From Bacteroidales bacterium (GTDB lineage Bacteria > Bacteroidota > Bacteroidia > Bacteroidales > GCA-2748055): 64,000 nucleotides of DNA. Every line of letters starts with the position of its first letter. The stretch's first letter is position 1. The notes under the pieces are model-generated. The model was not told the origin of the DNA. It worked only from the letters and a program-made list of their open reading frames with translations, and searched no databases. This document shows, in pieces, positions 10,095-18,961 of the stretch. The position numbers and the translations under genes are program-made. The stretch is taken from contig JAIPBT010000003.1 of the NCBI GenBank assembly GCA_021738565.1, positions 62,001 to 126,000 of the forward strand, in the 5' to 3' direction.

Positions 10095-11942
10095 TCACTT
10101 TGCATCAAGTATTTCCCTGAATTTTTCCTTCAGCTCTGATATAAAGAATGGCAATCCCTGCACTTTATTGAACTGCTGGAATTCATGCTTCTGAAATTTC
10201 GATCTGAGGTAAAATGCAAACTGGCCCATATTTATTTCACATACGATCTTCTTTTTAAAACCCGAAAGTACCTCTGCGGTATTTTTAGGCAACGGGTTGA
10301 TGTAATTAAAATGAGCCAGGCTAATACCGTACCCCTCCTTGCGCATGTCATTCACTGCACTCACAAGACCACCGTAGGTTCCTCCCCAACCAATCACAAG
10401 CAATTCTCCTTCGCTGTCTCCTATCACCTGCAATTCGGGGATAAAATCTACAACCTTATCCACCTTTTGCTGCCTGAGATTGACCATTACCTGGTGATTT
10501 AAGGCGTCATGGGATACATTGCCGGTCACATCTTCCTTTTCAAGTCCTCCCACACGGTGACGCAGTCCTTCCTGCCCCGGGATGGCCCAGAACCTGTTCA
10601 GTTTTTCGGGATCTCTCTTGTAGGGTTGATAAGTGTCGTCATTGTCCTCGACGAGTGGTGGCTTGATCTTCGGCAGATTATCAGTCGAGGGAATGTTCCA
10701 AAGTTCGGAACCATTGGCAAGATAGCCGTCTGTCAGCAATATGACCGGCGTCATATGTTCAAGCGCGATCTTTGAGGCCTCGAAAGCATAATCGAAGCAG
10801 TTCGCAGGTGTGGAGGCAGCCAACACAACCACGGGAGACTCTCCGCTTCTGCCGTACAAAGCCTGCATCAGGTCCGATTGCTCAGTTTTTGTGGGAAGTC
10901 CTGTTGAGGGGCCTCCCCGCTGAACATCAACGATAACAAGCGGAAGTTCAGTAATAACTGCCAGCCCGATTGCTTCACCCTTCAATGCAAGTCCCGGCCC
11001 CGAAGTTGTGGTGGCTGAGAGGCGTCCCGCAAAGGATGCTCCGATCGCGGATGAAATTCCTGCAATCTCATCTTCTGCCTGGAAGGCAACGGCTCCAAGG
11101 TGTTTGCGTGAAGAAATTTCCTGCAGGATCTCGGTTGCAGGTGTAATGGGATAGGATCCGAGAAACAGACTCTTATCTGCTCTTTCTGCCGCTGCCAGCA
11201 ACCCCCATGCAGTTGCCTGATTGCCTGTAATGTTCCTGAACAATCCCTTCTTGTTCTTTACCGGATCCACCATAAAAGTGGTCGACAGCGCCTCAATGGT
11301 CTCTGCATAATTATAGCCGGCATGTAATACAGCAATATTTGCCTTTACCAGATCGGGCTTTGATTTGAACTTATTAGACAAAAAATCCTCTCCCAGTTTG
11401 ATGTCGCGGTTGAACAACCAGTAAAGCAAACCTGCCACAAACTGGTTCCGTGTACGGTCTGCAGTCTTCTGATCCAGTCCGAACGGCTTGGCCGTATCAC
11501 GCGTGAGCATTGTGATTGGTGCTTTTACAACATTGTATCCTTCCATTGAACCATCGTGCAGTGGATCCTCAACGTAACCCGCCTTCTTGTAATGCTTGTT
11601 ATCAAAATGATCTATATCAATAATAATGGTGGCACCGTTCTTGATCCATTTCATATTGGCCTTCAGTGCAGCAGGATTCATTGCAACCAATACATCTGCC
11701 TGGTCACCGGGTGTGGTAATCTCCTTTTCTCCGATATGTACCTGGAAACCTGAAACACCTGCTATGGTACCCTGCGGTGCACGTATCTCAGCCGGATAAT
11801 CAGGGAATGTTGAAAGGTCGTTTCCAATAAATGCTGAAGTATCGGAAAATTGTGAGCCAGTAAGCTGCATACCGTCACCGGAATCCCCGGCAAACTTTAC
11901 CACAATATCCTCAACATGAATTACTTTAGGATTCTTTCCCAT
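10095..11942 (-). CDS. korA: 2-oxoacid:ferredoxin oxidoreductase, fused gamma-alpha subunit
   Basis: Partner of KorB. Residues ~12-190 are the gamma (POR) domain, with GDSGDGM and FPDYPAEIRAP; residues ~215-615 are the alpha ThDP-pyrimidine and CoA domains (GSYPITPATEI, FQAEDEIAGI, TTSGPGLALK). The fused 615-residue form is usual in Bacteroidota. Start is ATG 11942 (MGKNPKVIHV). A TAACTTTG box lies about 100 nt upstream. No separate ferredoxin subunit gene is adjacent, so electrons presumably go to a ferredoxin encoded elsewhere. Confidence 0.93.
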   Translation of the reverse strand: MGKNPKVIHVEDIVVKFAGDSGDGMQLTGSQFSDTSAFIGNDLSTFPDYPAEIRAPQGTIAGVSGFQVHIGEKEITTPGDQADVLVAMNPAALKANMKWIKNGATIIIDIDHFDNKHYKKAGYVEDPLHDGSMEGYNVVKAPITMLTRDTAKPFGLDQKTADRTRNQFVAGLLYWLFNRDIKLGEDFLSNKFKSKPDLVKANIAVLHAGYNYAETIEALSTTFMVDPVKNKKGLFRNITGNQATAWGLLAAAERADKSLFLGSYPITPATEILQEISSRKHLGAVAFQAEDEIAGISSAIGASFAGRLSATTTSGPGLALKGEAIGLAVITELPLVIVDVQRGGPSTGLPTKTEQSDLMQALYGRSGESPVVVLAASTPANCFDYAFEASKIALEHMTPVILLTDGYLANGSELWNIPSTDNLPKIKPPLVEDNDDTYQPYKRDPEKLNRFWAIPGQEGLRHRVGGLEKEDVTGNVSHDALNHQVMVNLRQQKVDKVVDFIPELQVIGDSEGELLVIGWGGTYGGLVSAVNDMRKEGYGISLAHFNYINPLPKNTAEVLSGFKKKIVCEINMGQFAFYLRSKFQKHEFQQFNKVQGLPFFISELKEKFREILDAK

Positions 11943-12043
11943 AACACTCTTTTAAAATAGTAGTTTAAATAAATTAACAGATAATTAGCGGGTAATTAGC
12001 GCCTCAATAAATCTGAAAAATGGTTCTGTAATTCTTATAATGA

Positions 12044-12051
12044 CAAAGTTA
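12044..12051 (-). promoter_or_regulatory. Bacteroidota -7 box for korA (TAACTTTG)
   Basis: Exact match to TAnnTTTG on the minus strand, about 100 nt upstream of korA. No convincing -33 TTTG at the usual spacing. Confidence 0.5.
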
Positions 12052-12283
12052 CTTATTTTCAAATACGTGATTCAGATACATTTGATTTTGTTCAGCATTA
12101 AAGTTGTTAAAATTTTAGATGGTTTAAAAGTATATTCTTAAGTTCTTAACGTGCTGGAAAGCAATAAATACTATTAATTATCAATATAAATAAGAGCGAT
12201 TCTGAGCGCAGTACCGAGCCTGCCGAGGGACCGCTCGTGATTGAAATGTGTTAATAATAAAGTGAATACAAATCGCAAACCAT

Positions 12284-12379
12284 GATATATATATTTATCT
12301 CACTATATAAATATATATATCTGAATTATACTTACTAATGCACTATATTTTAAACTATCGCTATATAAATATATATATC
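12284..12379. repeat. AT-only hairpin and 19-bp direct repeat
   Basis: GATATATATATTTAT (12284-12298) pairs perfectly with ATAAATATATATATC (12307-12321) across an 8-nt loop. The right arm belongs to a 19-bp word, 12303-12321, repeated identically at 12361-12379. It ends 18 nt before the murI stop codon, so it may act at the 3' end of the murI message. Confidence 0.7.
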
Positions 12380-12396
12380 AGTTTTCTGAGAGATAC

Positions 12397-13203
12397 CTAT
12401 TTCCAGATGGAGTTCCTGATCAGTGAGATCTTCTCGTGGAAGAACATGTTGGCAATGGTTTCAAATGCCGCGGTATGTTCTGATACAAAGTACTTGTTTT
12501 CCTGTTTCCGGCCCGGGGAAAGTAAGTTGTTCTCCTCCATGAATTTTTTCAGGAAGGCGGCTACAATTCTTGCACTGTCAAGTACATTCACTTCAAAATT
12601 GTAGTACCTGCTTATCTGGTTACGGATGATCGGATAATGCGTACACCCCAGGATCATGGTATCAATATCAGAAATTTCTTTCCTTGACAGGTAGGCACGG
12701 ATTATAGCATTGGAAATATCATCAAACACAAAACCTTCTTCGATCATTGGAACAAACAGGGGGGTTGCCAGTGAGCTGACCTGCAGGTCGGGATTCAAAC
12801 TTGTTATTCGCGACTGGTAGGTCCGGGATTCTATTGTGGCCCTTGTTCCAATGATTCCCACATGCTTTATGCCCTCACCGTTATTGATACTTTCCACAAC
12901 CGGATCAACCACATTCAACACGTGGGCACGTTTCGCGACATGACTTTCAACTTCGTCAAGTGCATTGGTTGATGCAGAATTGCAGGCAATAAGAATAACT
13001 TTGCATCTCTGCTCCAGCAGAAAATCTGTTATTCCTGTGGAGTAACCGACAATGGTTTCCCTGGATTTATCTCCATAAGGAAGATGTGCAGTATCTCCGT
13101 AGTAAATCAGTTGCTCATCAGGAAGCAGGTCACTGATGGCATGCGCCACGGTGAGTCCGCCAACACCAGAATCAAATAATCCTATGGGGCTGTCTTTATC
13201 CAT
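12397..13203 (-). CDS. murI: Glutamate racemase
   Basis: Converts L-glutamate to D-glutamate for peptidoglycan in the cytosol. The 268-residue protein has the usual length and both catalytic cysteines in IACNSAS and LGCTHYP. It opens with GLFDSGVGGLTV, typical of the family, and contains YYGDTAHLPYG. Start ATG 13203. It is the last gene of the porG-uppS-bamA-ompH-ompH-murI series; a terminator hairpin separates it from ompH, so it probably also has its own promoter. Confidence 0.96.
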   Translation of the reverse strand: MDKDSPIGLFDSGVGGLTVAHAISDLLPDEQLIYYGDTAHLPYGDKSRETIVGYSTGITDFLLEQRCKVILIACNSASTNALDEVESHVAKRAHVLNVVDPVVESINNGEGIKHVGIIGTRATIESRTYQSRITSLNPDLQVSSLATPLFVPMIEEGFVFDDISNAIIRAYLSRKEISDIDTMILGCTHYPIIRNQISRYYNFEVNVLDSARIVAAFLKKFMEENNLLSPGRKQENKYFVSEHTAAFETIANMFFHEKISLIRNSIWK

Positions 13204-13290
13204 TTGCTGATAACCTGAAGTAAGAAAATAGTTGTGAAGTTAAAAATCCTGAACCTGCGACCGACCATGCTAGCTGTTCTTGTAACACTA

Positions 13291-13316
13291 TAAAAAAGGC
13301 CTGTAAACAAGGCCTT
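13291..13316 (-). terminator. Terminator after the ompH pair
   Basis: A perfect 7-bp stem AAGGCCT/AGGCCTT (13296-13302 and 13310-13316) with a 7-nt loop runs into a T-tract on the minus strand, just downstream of the ompH stop at 13354. Confidence 0.8.
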
Positions 13317-13353
13317 AAAACATTCGAACAGGATGTATTTCCGAAGAAACCAG

Positions 13354-13893
13354 CTACCTGCGCATCAATTCAGAGGGGTTGTATTGTATTCCGAATTTTT
13401 CCATCAACAACGGAACCAGGTCCAGGCTCTCATCTGAGACGTATACAGGATTGCCTGAAGACACGTCAAATACATAGATGAGCTTTTTCTCGGCCGCGAT
13501 CTCATTAATGGCCTTGATTACTTTGTTGCTGATGGGCCTGATCAACTGTTGCTGCTGTGTGGTAATATCCTGCTCAATTCTTTGCTGAAACTGCTGGGCC
13601 CGTACCTGTAACTCCTGGATCTCCTGTGCCTTGACATCTTTGAGTAACTGGGGAGATACGGTGTCCTTATTGTATTCATCAACTTTTTTGTTGATCTCCA
13701 CAGCCAGTTTCTCAAGTTCCAGATTGTACGTGCTGTCAAGTTTAGACAATTGTCTCATTGCATCATTGTATTCAGGCATCTTTGAAAGGACGAATGTTGC
13801 ATTCACATGTCCGAATTTCGGTGACTGCGCCATGGCACTCACAGGTATCATTGCAATAACAACTGCAAAGAATAAGCTTCTAACTAATTTCAT
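13354..13893 (-). CDS. OmpH/Skp-family periplasmic chaperone (second copy)
   Basis: Skp-like chaperones hold unfolded outer-membrane proteins in the periplasm and deliver them to BamA. The protein has a clear signal peptide (MKLVRSLFFAVV, cleavage after SAMA), then KFGHVNATFVLSKMPEY, a long charged helical hairpin rich in Gln, Glu and Lys, and the family C-terminus ending with two Arg. Length 179 residues from ATG 13893; an ATG seven codons upstream (13914) is possible, but the shorter form gives a more standard signal peptide. It sits behind another ompH and bamA. Confidence 0.92.
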   Translation of the reverse strand: MKLVRSLFFAVVIAMIPVSAMAQSPKFGHVNATFVLSKMPEYNDAMRQLSKLDSTYNLELEKLAVEINKKVDEYNKDTVSPQLLKDVKAQEIQELQVRAQQFQQRIEQDITTQQQQLIRPISNKVIKAINEIAAEKKLIYVFDVSSGNPVYVSDESLDLVPLLMEKFGIQYNPSELMRR

Positions 13894-14076
13894 CCGTTTT
13901 AAATTTATAATCATTTATAATTAATCAAATTACAACTACGAATCCCGGCAGACCCCGGGAAATACTACTATTATCAGATGGTACTCACCAGTGTATATTC
14001 AATTTAAATTCAAACATTTATGAGACAGCATTCTTTTTATGCTGATAAAAATGTGTACAAAAATAAACTTTAATTA

Positions 14077-14589
14077 TTACTTATAGCCCATCTTTTGCAA
14101 TATTTCATCACTCTTATCATATCTTGGATTAGAGTAGAGGATTGAAGCTCCGCTTGCCGTGTCAAAAATAATGGCATACCCTCCCTCTGCAGAAAGTTCC
14201 TTCACTGTATTATAGATGGCATCCTGGATGGGCTTCACCAGTTCTTCCCGCTTTTTAAAGAGCTCTCCTTCGGGTCCGAAATACTTTTGCTGGAGTGCTT
14301 TAACAGCTTGCTCCTTGTTCAGTATTTCCTCCTCCCTTTTTTGCCGCATCTCCTCTGAAAGCAAAACACGTTCGGCTTTATACGTTTTGTACATTTCTTC
14401 AATGGAGGCGTATTCCTCCTGTATTTCTGCCTCCCATGCCTCAGATATACTGTTTATTTCATCCTGGGCAGCCTCATAGGATGGAATATTTCTTAGAATA
14501 TATTCTGTATCGACGAATGCAAACTTTTGTGCATTAGAGGTCCCGGTAAAGAAAATGGCTGTCAAAGCCAGTATCAATATCCTTTTCAT
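14077..14589 (-). CDS. OmpH/Skp-family periplasmic chaperone (first copy)
   Basis: 170 residues with a signal peptide (MKRILILALTAIFF, cleavage after SNA), the family opening KFAFVDTEYILRNIPSYEAA, and a coiled-coil middle of about 90 residues with many Glu and Lys. Paralogue of the next gene downstream; tandem ompH genes after bamA are the usual Bacteroidota arrangement. Likely works with BamA and PorG-dependent outer-membrane assembly. Start ATG 14589. The 183-bp gap to the second copy has no clear terminator. Confidence 0.93.
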   Translation of the reverse strand: MKRILILALTAIFFTGTSNAQKFAFVDTEYILRNIPSYEAAQDEINSISEAWEAEIQEEYASIEEMYKTYKAERVLLSEEMRQKREEEILNKEQAVKALQQKYFGPEGELFKKREELVKPIQDAIYNTVKELSAEGGYAIIFDTASGASILYSNPRYDKSDEILQKMGYK

Positions 14590-14700
14590 AATTGTATAAT
14601 TTTAATCACCATTCATTTATTACAACATAAAATATCAAACATTATACCAAAAAAGAGATCTTCTAAATAACCAAAAATTAATGAATCAAACCCGGAACTG

Positions 14701-17244
14701 TTAAAACTGCTGCCCGATTGTAAAATGGAACTGGGAACCACTGATCCCTGCGCCTTCCCATGCTTCATCGAACCCATATGCCCAATCAACCCCAAGCAAT
14801 CCGAACATTGGCAGGAATGCCCGAAGTCCTACTCCGGCAGAGCGCTTTGCCTGAAACGGATTAAAATCATCTATACTGTACCAGGCGTTTCCTCCTTCTG
14901 CAAAGACCAACGCAAAGATGGTCGCCGATGGATTTAAGGAAATTGGATACCTTATCTCCATTGTAAATTTGGTATACACGTTACCGGATTTCCTTCCATT
15001 GATGCCGTTGATCAGCTCATCGGTATCATAATCCAATCTCGGTGTAAGGTAACCATTTTCATATCCCCGCATGGCAATGGTTTCGCGCCCGTAAAGGTTA
15101 TAACCTGTCAGCCCGTCACCTCCCACATCAAAGCTTTCGAACGGAGAAGGACCGTAATCCGGGTTGTACATACCGAGGTATCCAAAATGCATCCGCGTAT
15201 AGAATACCAGGTTCTGTACAATCGTTTTGTACCAGTCGGCCTTGAACATCCACCTGTGGTATTCAACCCATTTGTACTTTACTTCATCTTCAGCATTCAC
15301 ATAATCAATGGTATTGTTCAGCAGCGAATATGGCGGGGTCAGCTGGAGGCTCAAACTCAGATTCGATCCCCTTCTTGGATAAATGGGCTGGTCGGTGGAG
15401 TTTCGTCCAAGTGTATTTGTAAGGCTCAGGTTGTTGAATGTTCCGTTTTCCGCAAGAAAGTCCTGGAAATCCTTCAGTTTATAGCGCTGGTAACTCAGTG
15501 AATGCTGCAATGTAAAAAAGTCATCAGGCCAGTTCAGCCTTCGCCCCAGTCCCACTGAGGCGCCTGTTATTTTCATGTACTCATCGGGTATTTCTGAATC
15601 AACGTTCCAGTAGCTGTAATAATTCTTGTTCATTTTGGAGTGGAAGAGAGACACCGAGAAGGAGTTTCGTTTTTTACCTCCCAGCCAGGGTTCAACAAAT
15701 GAGAAATTATAGGACTGATAAAACTGGCCGTTCGTCTGGGCACGGAGAGAAAGTGTCTGACCATCTCCCGACGGCACTGGTCTCCAGGCTCCTTTATCGA
15801 ACAATCTTCGCATTGAAAAGTTTGAAAACCTGATCCCTGCCGTAAAGATCAGCATGCCTGCACCGTAACCGCCTGAAACCTCAAGCTGGTCGTTGGCACG
15901 TTCCACGACCCTGTATTCAATGTCAACGGAGCCATCCTCAGCGTTGGGTATGGGATTGGGTTCTATCTGCTCCGGGTCAAAATGGCCAAGTGATGCAAGC
16001 TCCCTTACAGAACGGATGATGTCCTGCTTGCTGAAAAGGTCACCCGGTTTGGTCCATATTTCACGCCTTGCGACATGCTCATTGGTTTTTGTGTTCCCGG
16101 TAATGATCACCCTGTTCACCGTTGCCTGCTCACCTTCCCTGATCCGTATCTCAAAATCGATGGTGTCATTTTCCACACTCACCTCCACCGGTGTCATTTC
16201 AAAGAAAAGATATCCGTTATTCAGGTAAATGCTGTTTACAGCATCTTCATCGTAAAACAACCTTTCATCGAATATGCTCTGGTCAAATACATCTCCTTTC
16301 TCAATACCCAGGACAGTTGAAAGGATCTCCGCGGGATACTTGGTATTCCCTATCCATTCAATATCTCCCACGTAATATTTGTTTCCCTCTTCAAGTTCAA
16401 TAAAAAGATCTACGCGTTTTTCCTTCTCCTCGGAAAATGCCATGCTGTCGCTTAAAACCTTGGCATCCCTGTAACCATTTTCATTATAGAATTTTACAAG
16501 GCTCTCCTTGTCTTCCTTTATCTTTTCAGAGATAATTTTTGAAGCCTTAAAAATATTCAGGTTGACTTTTTTTGTGTTTTTCATCACCCTCCTCAAGCGC
16601 TGATCACTGAACACTTCGTTGCCTTCAAAATATATTTCATCGATCCTTATGCGGTCATTCTTATTTATCTCAATGTTCAGGTTGACCATGTTCACCCTGA
16701 CACTGTCCATCTCCTGGTGAATGATCACTTCTGAATTCAAAAAGCCTTTGTCAATGAAATGATCCGTAATGATTCGCTTTGTATTGTCCAGGATATCCGC
16801 TGTAATTTGCTGACCGTTCCTAAGGTTGATCTTTTCAAGCAGGTCCTGTGATTCTGTTTTGCTGATGCCATCGATATTAAGGGTAAGCATTCTTGGCTGT
16901 TCCCTCAGGTAGATGTCTATCCAAACCTTGTTCCCCTCTATCCTTGAAGCTGTGATCTTGATGTCTGAAAACAATCCCTGCTCCCAGAACTTTGTAAGAA
17001 CTTTGGTAACATCATCCCCCGGCAGGGTAATGGTATTACCGGCTTTGAGTCCGGATAGACTAACGAGCACTTCTTTCTGAATGTATTTGATGCCGCTTAC
17101 GGTCACATCCTGAATGATGTATTCTCTCGGATTTTCGTAATCGAGGACCTTCAGTGAGTCGTATTTTATTTCCGTGGATTCCTCCTGGGCCAACAGGAAT
17201 GATGTGCCGGTAAGCAGCAAAAGTAAAAGAAAAAATTTCCTCAT
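14701..17244 (-). CDS. bamA: Outer-membrane protein assembly factor BamA
   Basis: Inserts beta-barrel proteins into the outer membrane. 847 residues: signal peptide (MRKFFLLLLLLTG, cleavage after LAQ), a series of POTRA domains from about residue 45 to 430 (IQDVTVSGIKYIQ opens the first), and a C-terminal 16-stranded barrel from about 450 ending HFTIGQQF with terminal Phe. RGSNLSLSLQ and AMRGYENG in the barrel are family features. I chose ATG 17244, 2 nt after the uppS stop; a TTG two codons earlier also fits the frame. Translationally close to uppS and followed by two ompH genes. Confidence 0.96.
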   Translation of the reverse strand: MRKFFLLLLLLTGTSFLLAQEESTEIKYDSLKVLDYENPREYIIQDVTVSGIKYIQKEVLVSLSGLKAGNTITLPGDDVTKVLTKFWEQGLFSDIKITASRIEGNKVWIDIYLREQPRMLTLNIDGISKTESQDLLEKINLRNGQQITADILDNTKRIITDHFIDKGFLNSEVIIHQEMDSVRVNMVNLNIEINKNDRIRIDEIYFEGNEVFSDQRLRRVMKNTKKVNLNIFKASKIISEKIKEDKESLVKFYNENGYRDAKVLSDSMAFSEEKEKRVDLFIELEEGNKYYVGDIEWIGNTKYPAEILSTVLGIEKGDVFDQSIFDERLFYDEDAVNSIYLNNGYLFFEMTPVEVSVENDTIDFEIRIREGEQATVNRVIITGNTKTNEHVARREIWTKPGDLFSKQDIIRSVRELASLGHFDPEQIEPNPIPNAEDGSVDIEYRVVERANDQLEVSGGYGAGMLIFTAGIRFSNFSMRRLFDKGAWRPVPSGDGQTLSLRAQTNGQFYQSYNFSFVEPWLGGKKRNSFSVSLFHSKMNKNYYSYWNVDSEIPDEYMKITGASVGLGRRLNWPDDFFTLQHSLSYQRYKLKDFQDFLAENGTFNNLSLTNTLGRNSTDQPIYPRRGSNLSLSLQLTPPYSLLNNTIDYVNAEDEVKYKWVEYHRWMFKADWYKTIVQNLVFYTRMHFGYLGMYNPDYGPSPFESFDVGGDGLTGYNLYGRETIAMRGYENGYLTPRLDYDTDELINGINGRKSGNVYTKFTMEIRYPISLNPSATIFALVFAEGGNAWYSIDDFNPFQAKRSAGVGLRAFLPMFGLLGVDWAYGFDEAWEGAGISGSQFHFTIGQQF

Positions 17245-17246
17245 GT

Positions 17247-18011
17247 TCAACCTTGATATTTAACCGTTTCAGTCCCCAGTTGCTCTTTGATTCGTCCAAA
17301 ACGCCTGTCTCTTCTCTGGAAATCTATGATGGCCTCGTAAAAGTCCTTCTTCCTGAAGTCAGGCCAGAGTACCTGCGAGAAATAGAGTTCAGTGTAGGCA
17401 AGCTGCCACAACATAAAATTACTGATGCGTCTTTCTCCGCTTGTTCGTATGAGCAATTCCGGATCAGGTATATTTGAGGTATTAAGGTAGGTTTCAATTA
17501 AACAGGTATCAATGGTTCCCGGATCAACGTTGCCTTTTTGAATCTCTTCGATAATGGTTTTAAGGGCTGAGGTAATCTCCCACCTGCCACTGTAACTGAG
17601 GGCAAGCACAAGGTTAAGTCCGGTATTCCCGGAAGTATAATCCATCGCATTCTGCAATTGCTTTTTCACGGCCGGGGGCAGGTCATCCAACTCTCCAATG
17701 GCAGTTAGCCTTACATTGTTCTCATGCAGGCTCTCTGTCTGGGCCTCAATTGTTTTTACCATCAGGCCCATCAGGGCATCCACCTCTGCACGGGGCCTGT
17801 TCCAGTTCTCGGTGGAAAATGCATACAGTGTCAGGTATTCAATCCCCAGTTCACCGGATGCTTCAACGACCTGCTTCACGGATTCTACGCCGTTTTGATG
17901 TCCGAATACCCGCATATTGCCCCTGCTCTGGGCCCATCTTCCGTTGCCGTCCATGATAATGGCAATATGTCGTGGTAATTTATCTTTTATTATGAGTTTC
18001 TTCAGATCCAT
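17247..18011 (-). CDS. uppS: Undecaprenyl diphosphate synthase (isoprenyl transferase)
   Basis: Makes the C55 lipid carrier for cell-wall and surface polysaccharides from farnesyl diphosphate and isopentenyl diphosphate. 254 residues with the catalytic MDGNGRWA, the segment LYAFSTENWNRP and the C-terminal RTSGERRISNFMLWQ and ELYF motifs. Start ATG 18011, just after the porG stop (18015), stop 2 nt before bamA: a tight porG-uppS-bamA operon. Confidence 0.96.
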   Translation of the reverse strand: MDLKKLIIKDKLPRHIAIIMDGNGRWAQSRGNMRVFGHQNGVESVKQVVEASGELGIEYLTLYAFSTENWNRPRAEVDALMGLMVKTIEAQTESLHENNVRLTAIGELDDLPPAVKKQLQNAMDYTSGNTGLNLVLALSYSGRWEITSALKTIIEEIQKGNVDPGTIDTCLIETYLNTSNIPDPELLIRTSGERRISNFMLWQLAYTELYFSQVLWPDFRKKDFYEAIIDFQRRDRRFGRIKEQLGTETVKYQG

Positions 18012-18014
18012 TTT

Positions 18015-18824
18015 TCAATACTTGTGAATATTATCATATGTCGGACAATCCTCCCAGAATTTAAAAAACTTATAGGTTATAAAGACACCTGTAAAAAAAT
18101 ACCAGTCCTTGTTCCCAAAAAACGCAATTTCATTTTCAAGAGGTGGATTTATGAAACCATCAACGTAATCGCTGAATGCTTTCCTCGCACCCAGTTCCAA
18201 TCCACCGCTCAACCATCTGCCAAGATTAAGTTTATACCCCAATCCGAAAGGCATCGTGATATGGGAACGAACGTTTTCGTTGCTGCTCCTGGCAATTACC
18301 AATCCGTAACCTATTCCGGCAAAAACATACGGTGTGCCATTCGATTTGCGATGGGCGGTACGGTATGCTTTCCAGTTAAACTCAAAATCAAGGCCCAAAT
18401 CTACAAACTTTGCGCCAAAATCCCGCAAACCTTCGCTAATTAAATAACCCTGGTAATCAGATGCTGCGCCTGAAAGTCCATGGTAGATAGCATGTGCACG
18501 CAGGGAATTGTAATTGTTGAAATTGTACCTGAGTACCGGTCCGATGGCAAAAGAAGGGGCCCTGTAATGCATCGTGGGATTAAGATCTCCCATGTAATAG
18601 GATGTTCCTGCGAAAAGTCCCGGATCATAATGTTCCTGGGCCTGCAGGTGTACCTGTTGAAATGCGAGCAACAGCGCTATGAAAAAAGCAAAACGGAAAG
18701 CTTTAACTACCGAAAACAGCGATCGAACTGAACAGTAAAAAGATGTTCCGGTCACCTTGTTTTTTATGTTAAGCTTCCCCATAAATTTATTCTTCCGACA
18801 ATGCTCTTTAAAGATGCAGTCCAT
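18015..18824 (-). CDS. porG: DUF6089 outer-membrane protein, PorG-like T9SS component
   Basis: PorG is an outer-membrane beta-barrel protein tied to the type IX secretion system. This 269-residue protein has a hydrophobic export segment late in the N-terminus (RFAFFIALLLAF, cleavage near LQAQ), then alternating beta-strands (GLFAGTSYYMGDLNP, GPVLRYNFNNYNSLRAH) and the C-terminal DCPTYDNIHKY. Placement directly upstream of uppS-bamA-ompH matches PorG loci. ATG 18824 gives an unusually long pre-signal region; ATG 18782 (MGKLNIKN) is a good alternative. Assignment rests on family pattern and context. Confidence 0.8.
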   Translation of the reverse strand: MDCIFKEHCRKNKFMGKLNIKNKVTGTSFYCSVRSLFSVVKAFRFAFFIALLLAFQQVHLQAQEHYDPGLFAGTSYYMGDLNPTMHYRAPSFAIGPVLRYNFNNYNSLRAHAIYHGLSGAASDYQGYLISEGLRDFGAKFVDLGLDFEFNWKAYRTAHRKSNGTPYVFAGIGYGLVIARSSNENVRSHITMPFGLGYKLNLGRWLSGGLELGARKAFSDYVDGFINPPLENEIAFFGNKDWYFFTGVFITYKFFKFWEDCPTYDNIHKY

Positions 18825-18870
18825 CGTTCGATTAGATCCAACCGAAAAATTCCGGTTTTTTATTCCGGTG

Positions 18871-18878
18871 CAAAATTA
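18871..18878 (-). promoter_or_regulatory. -7 box for the porG-uppS-bamA operon (TAATTTTG)
   Basis: Exact TAnnTTTG on the minus strand, 46 nt upstream of ATG 18824; -33 element not evident. Confidence 0.5.
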
Positions 18879-18961
18879 ATATAAAATTTACTGATAACCT
18901 TACAATTGGTACATGCTGCTATAACGGATTCTGACAACCGATTATTATTGCTCAGCTTTCT

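Larger units (their letters stand above)
11943..12396. other. AT-rich intergenic region between korA and murI
   Basis: A 454-bp gap between two minus-strand genes. It contains the likely korA promoter (12044-12051), a short GC-rich patch with GAGCG/CGCTC inverted ends (12194-12236), and a group of AT-only repeats next to the murI stop codon. No coding frame or structured RNA was recognised. Confidence 0.6.

Noticed and set aside
12194-12236. GC-rich patch with GAGCG/CGCTC ends in AT-rich DNA, possible small RNA or repeat
   Set aside because: Stem is only 5-6 bp with a long loop and no second copy was found in the window.
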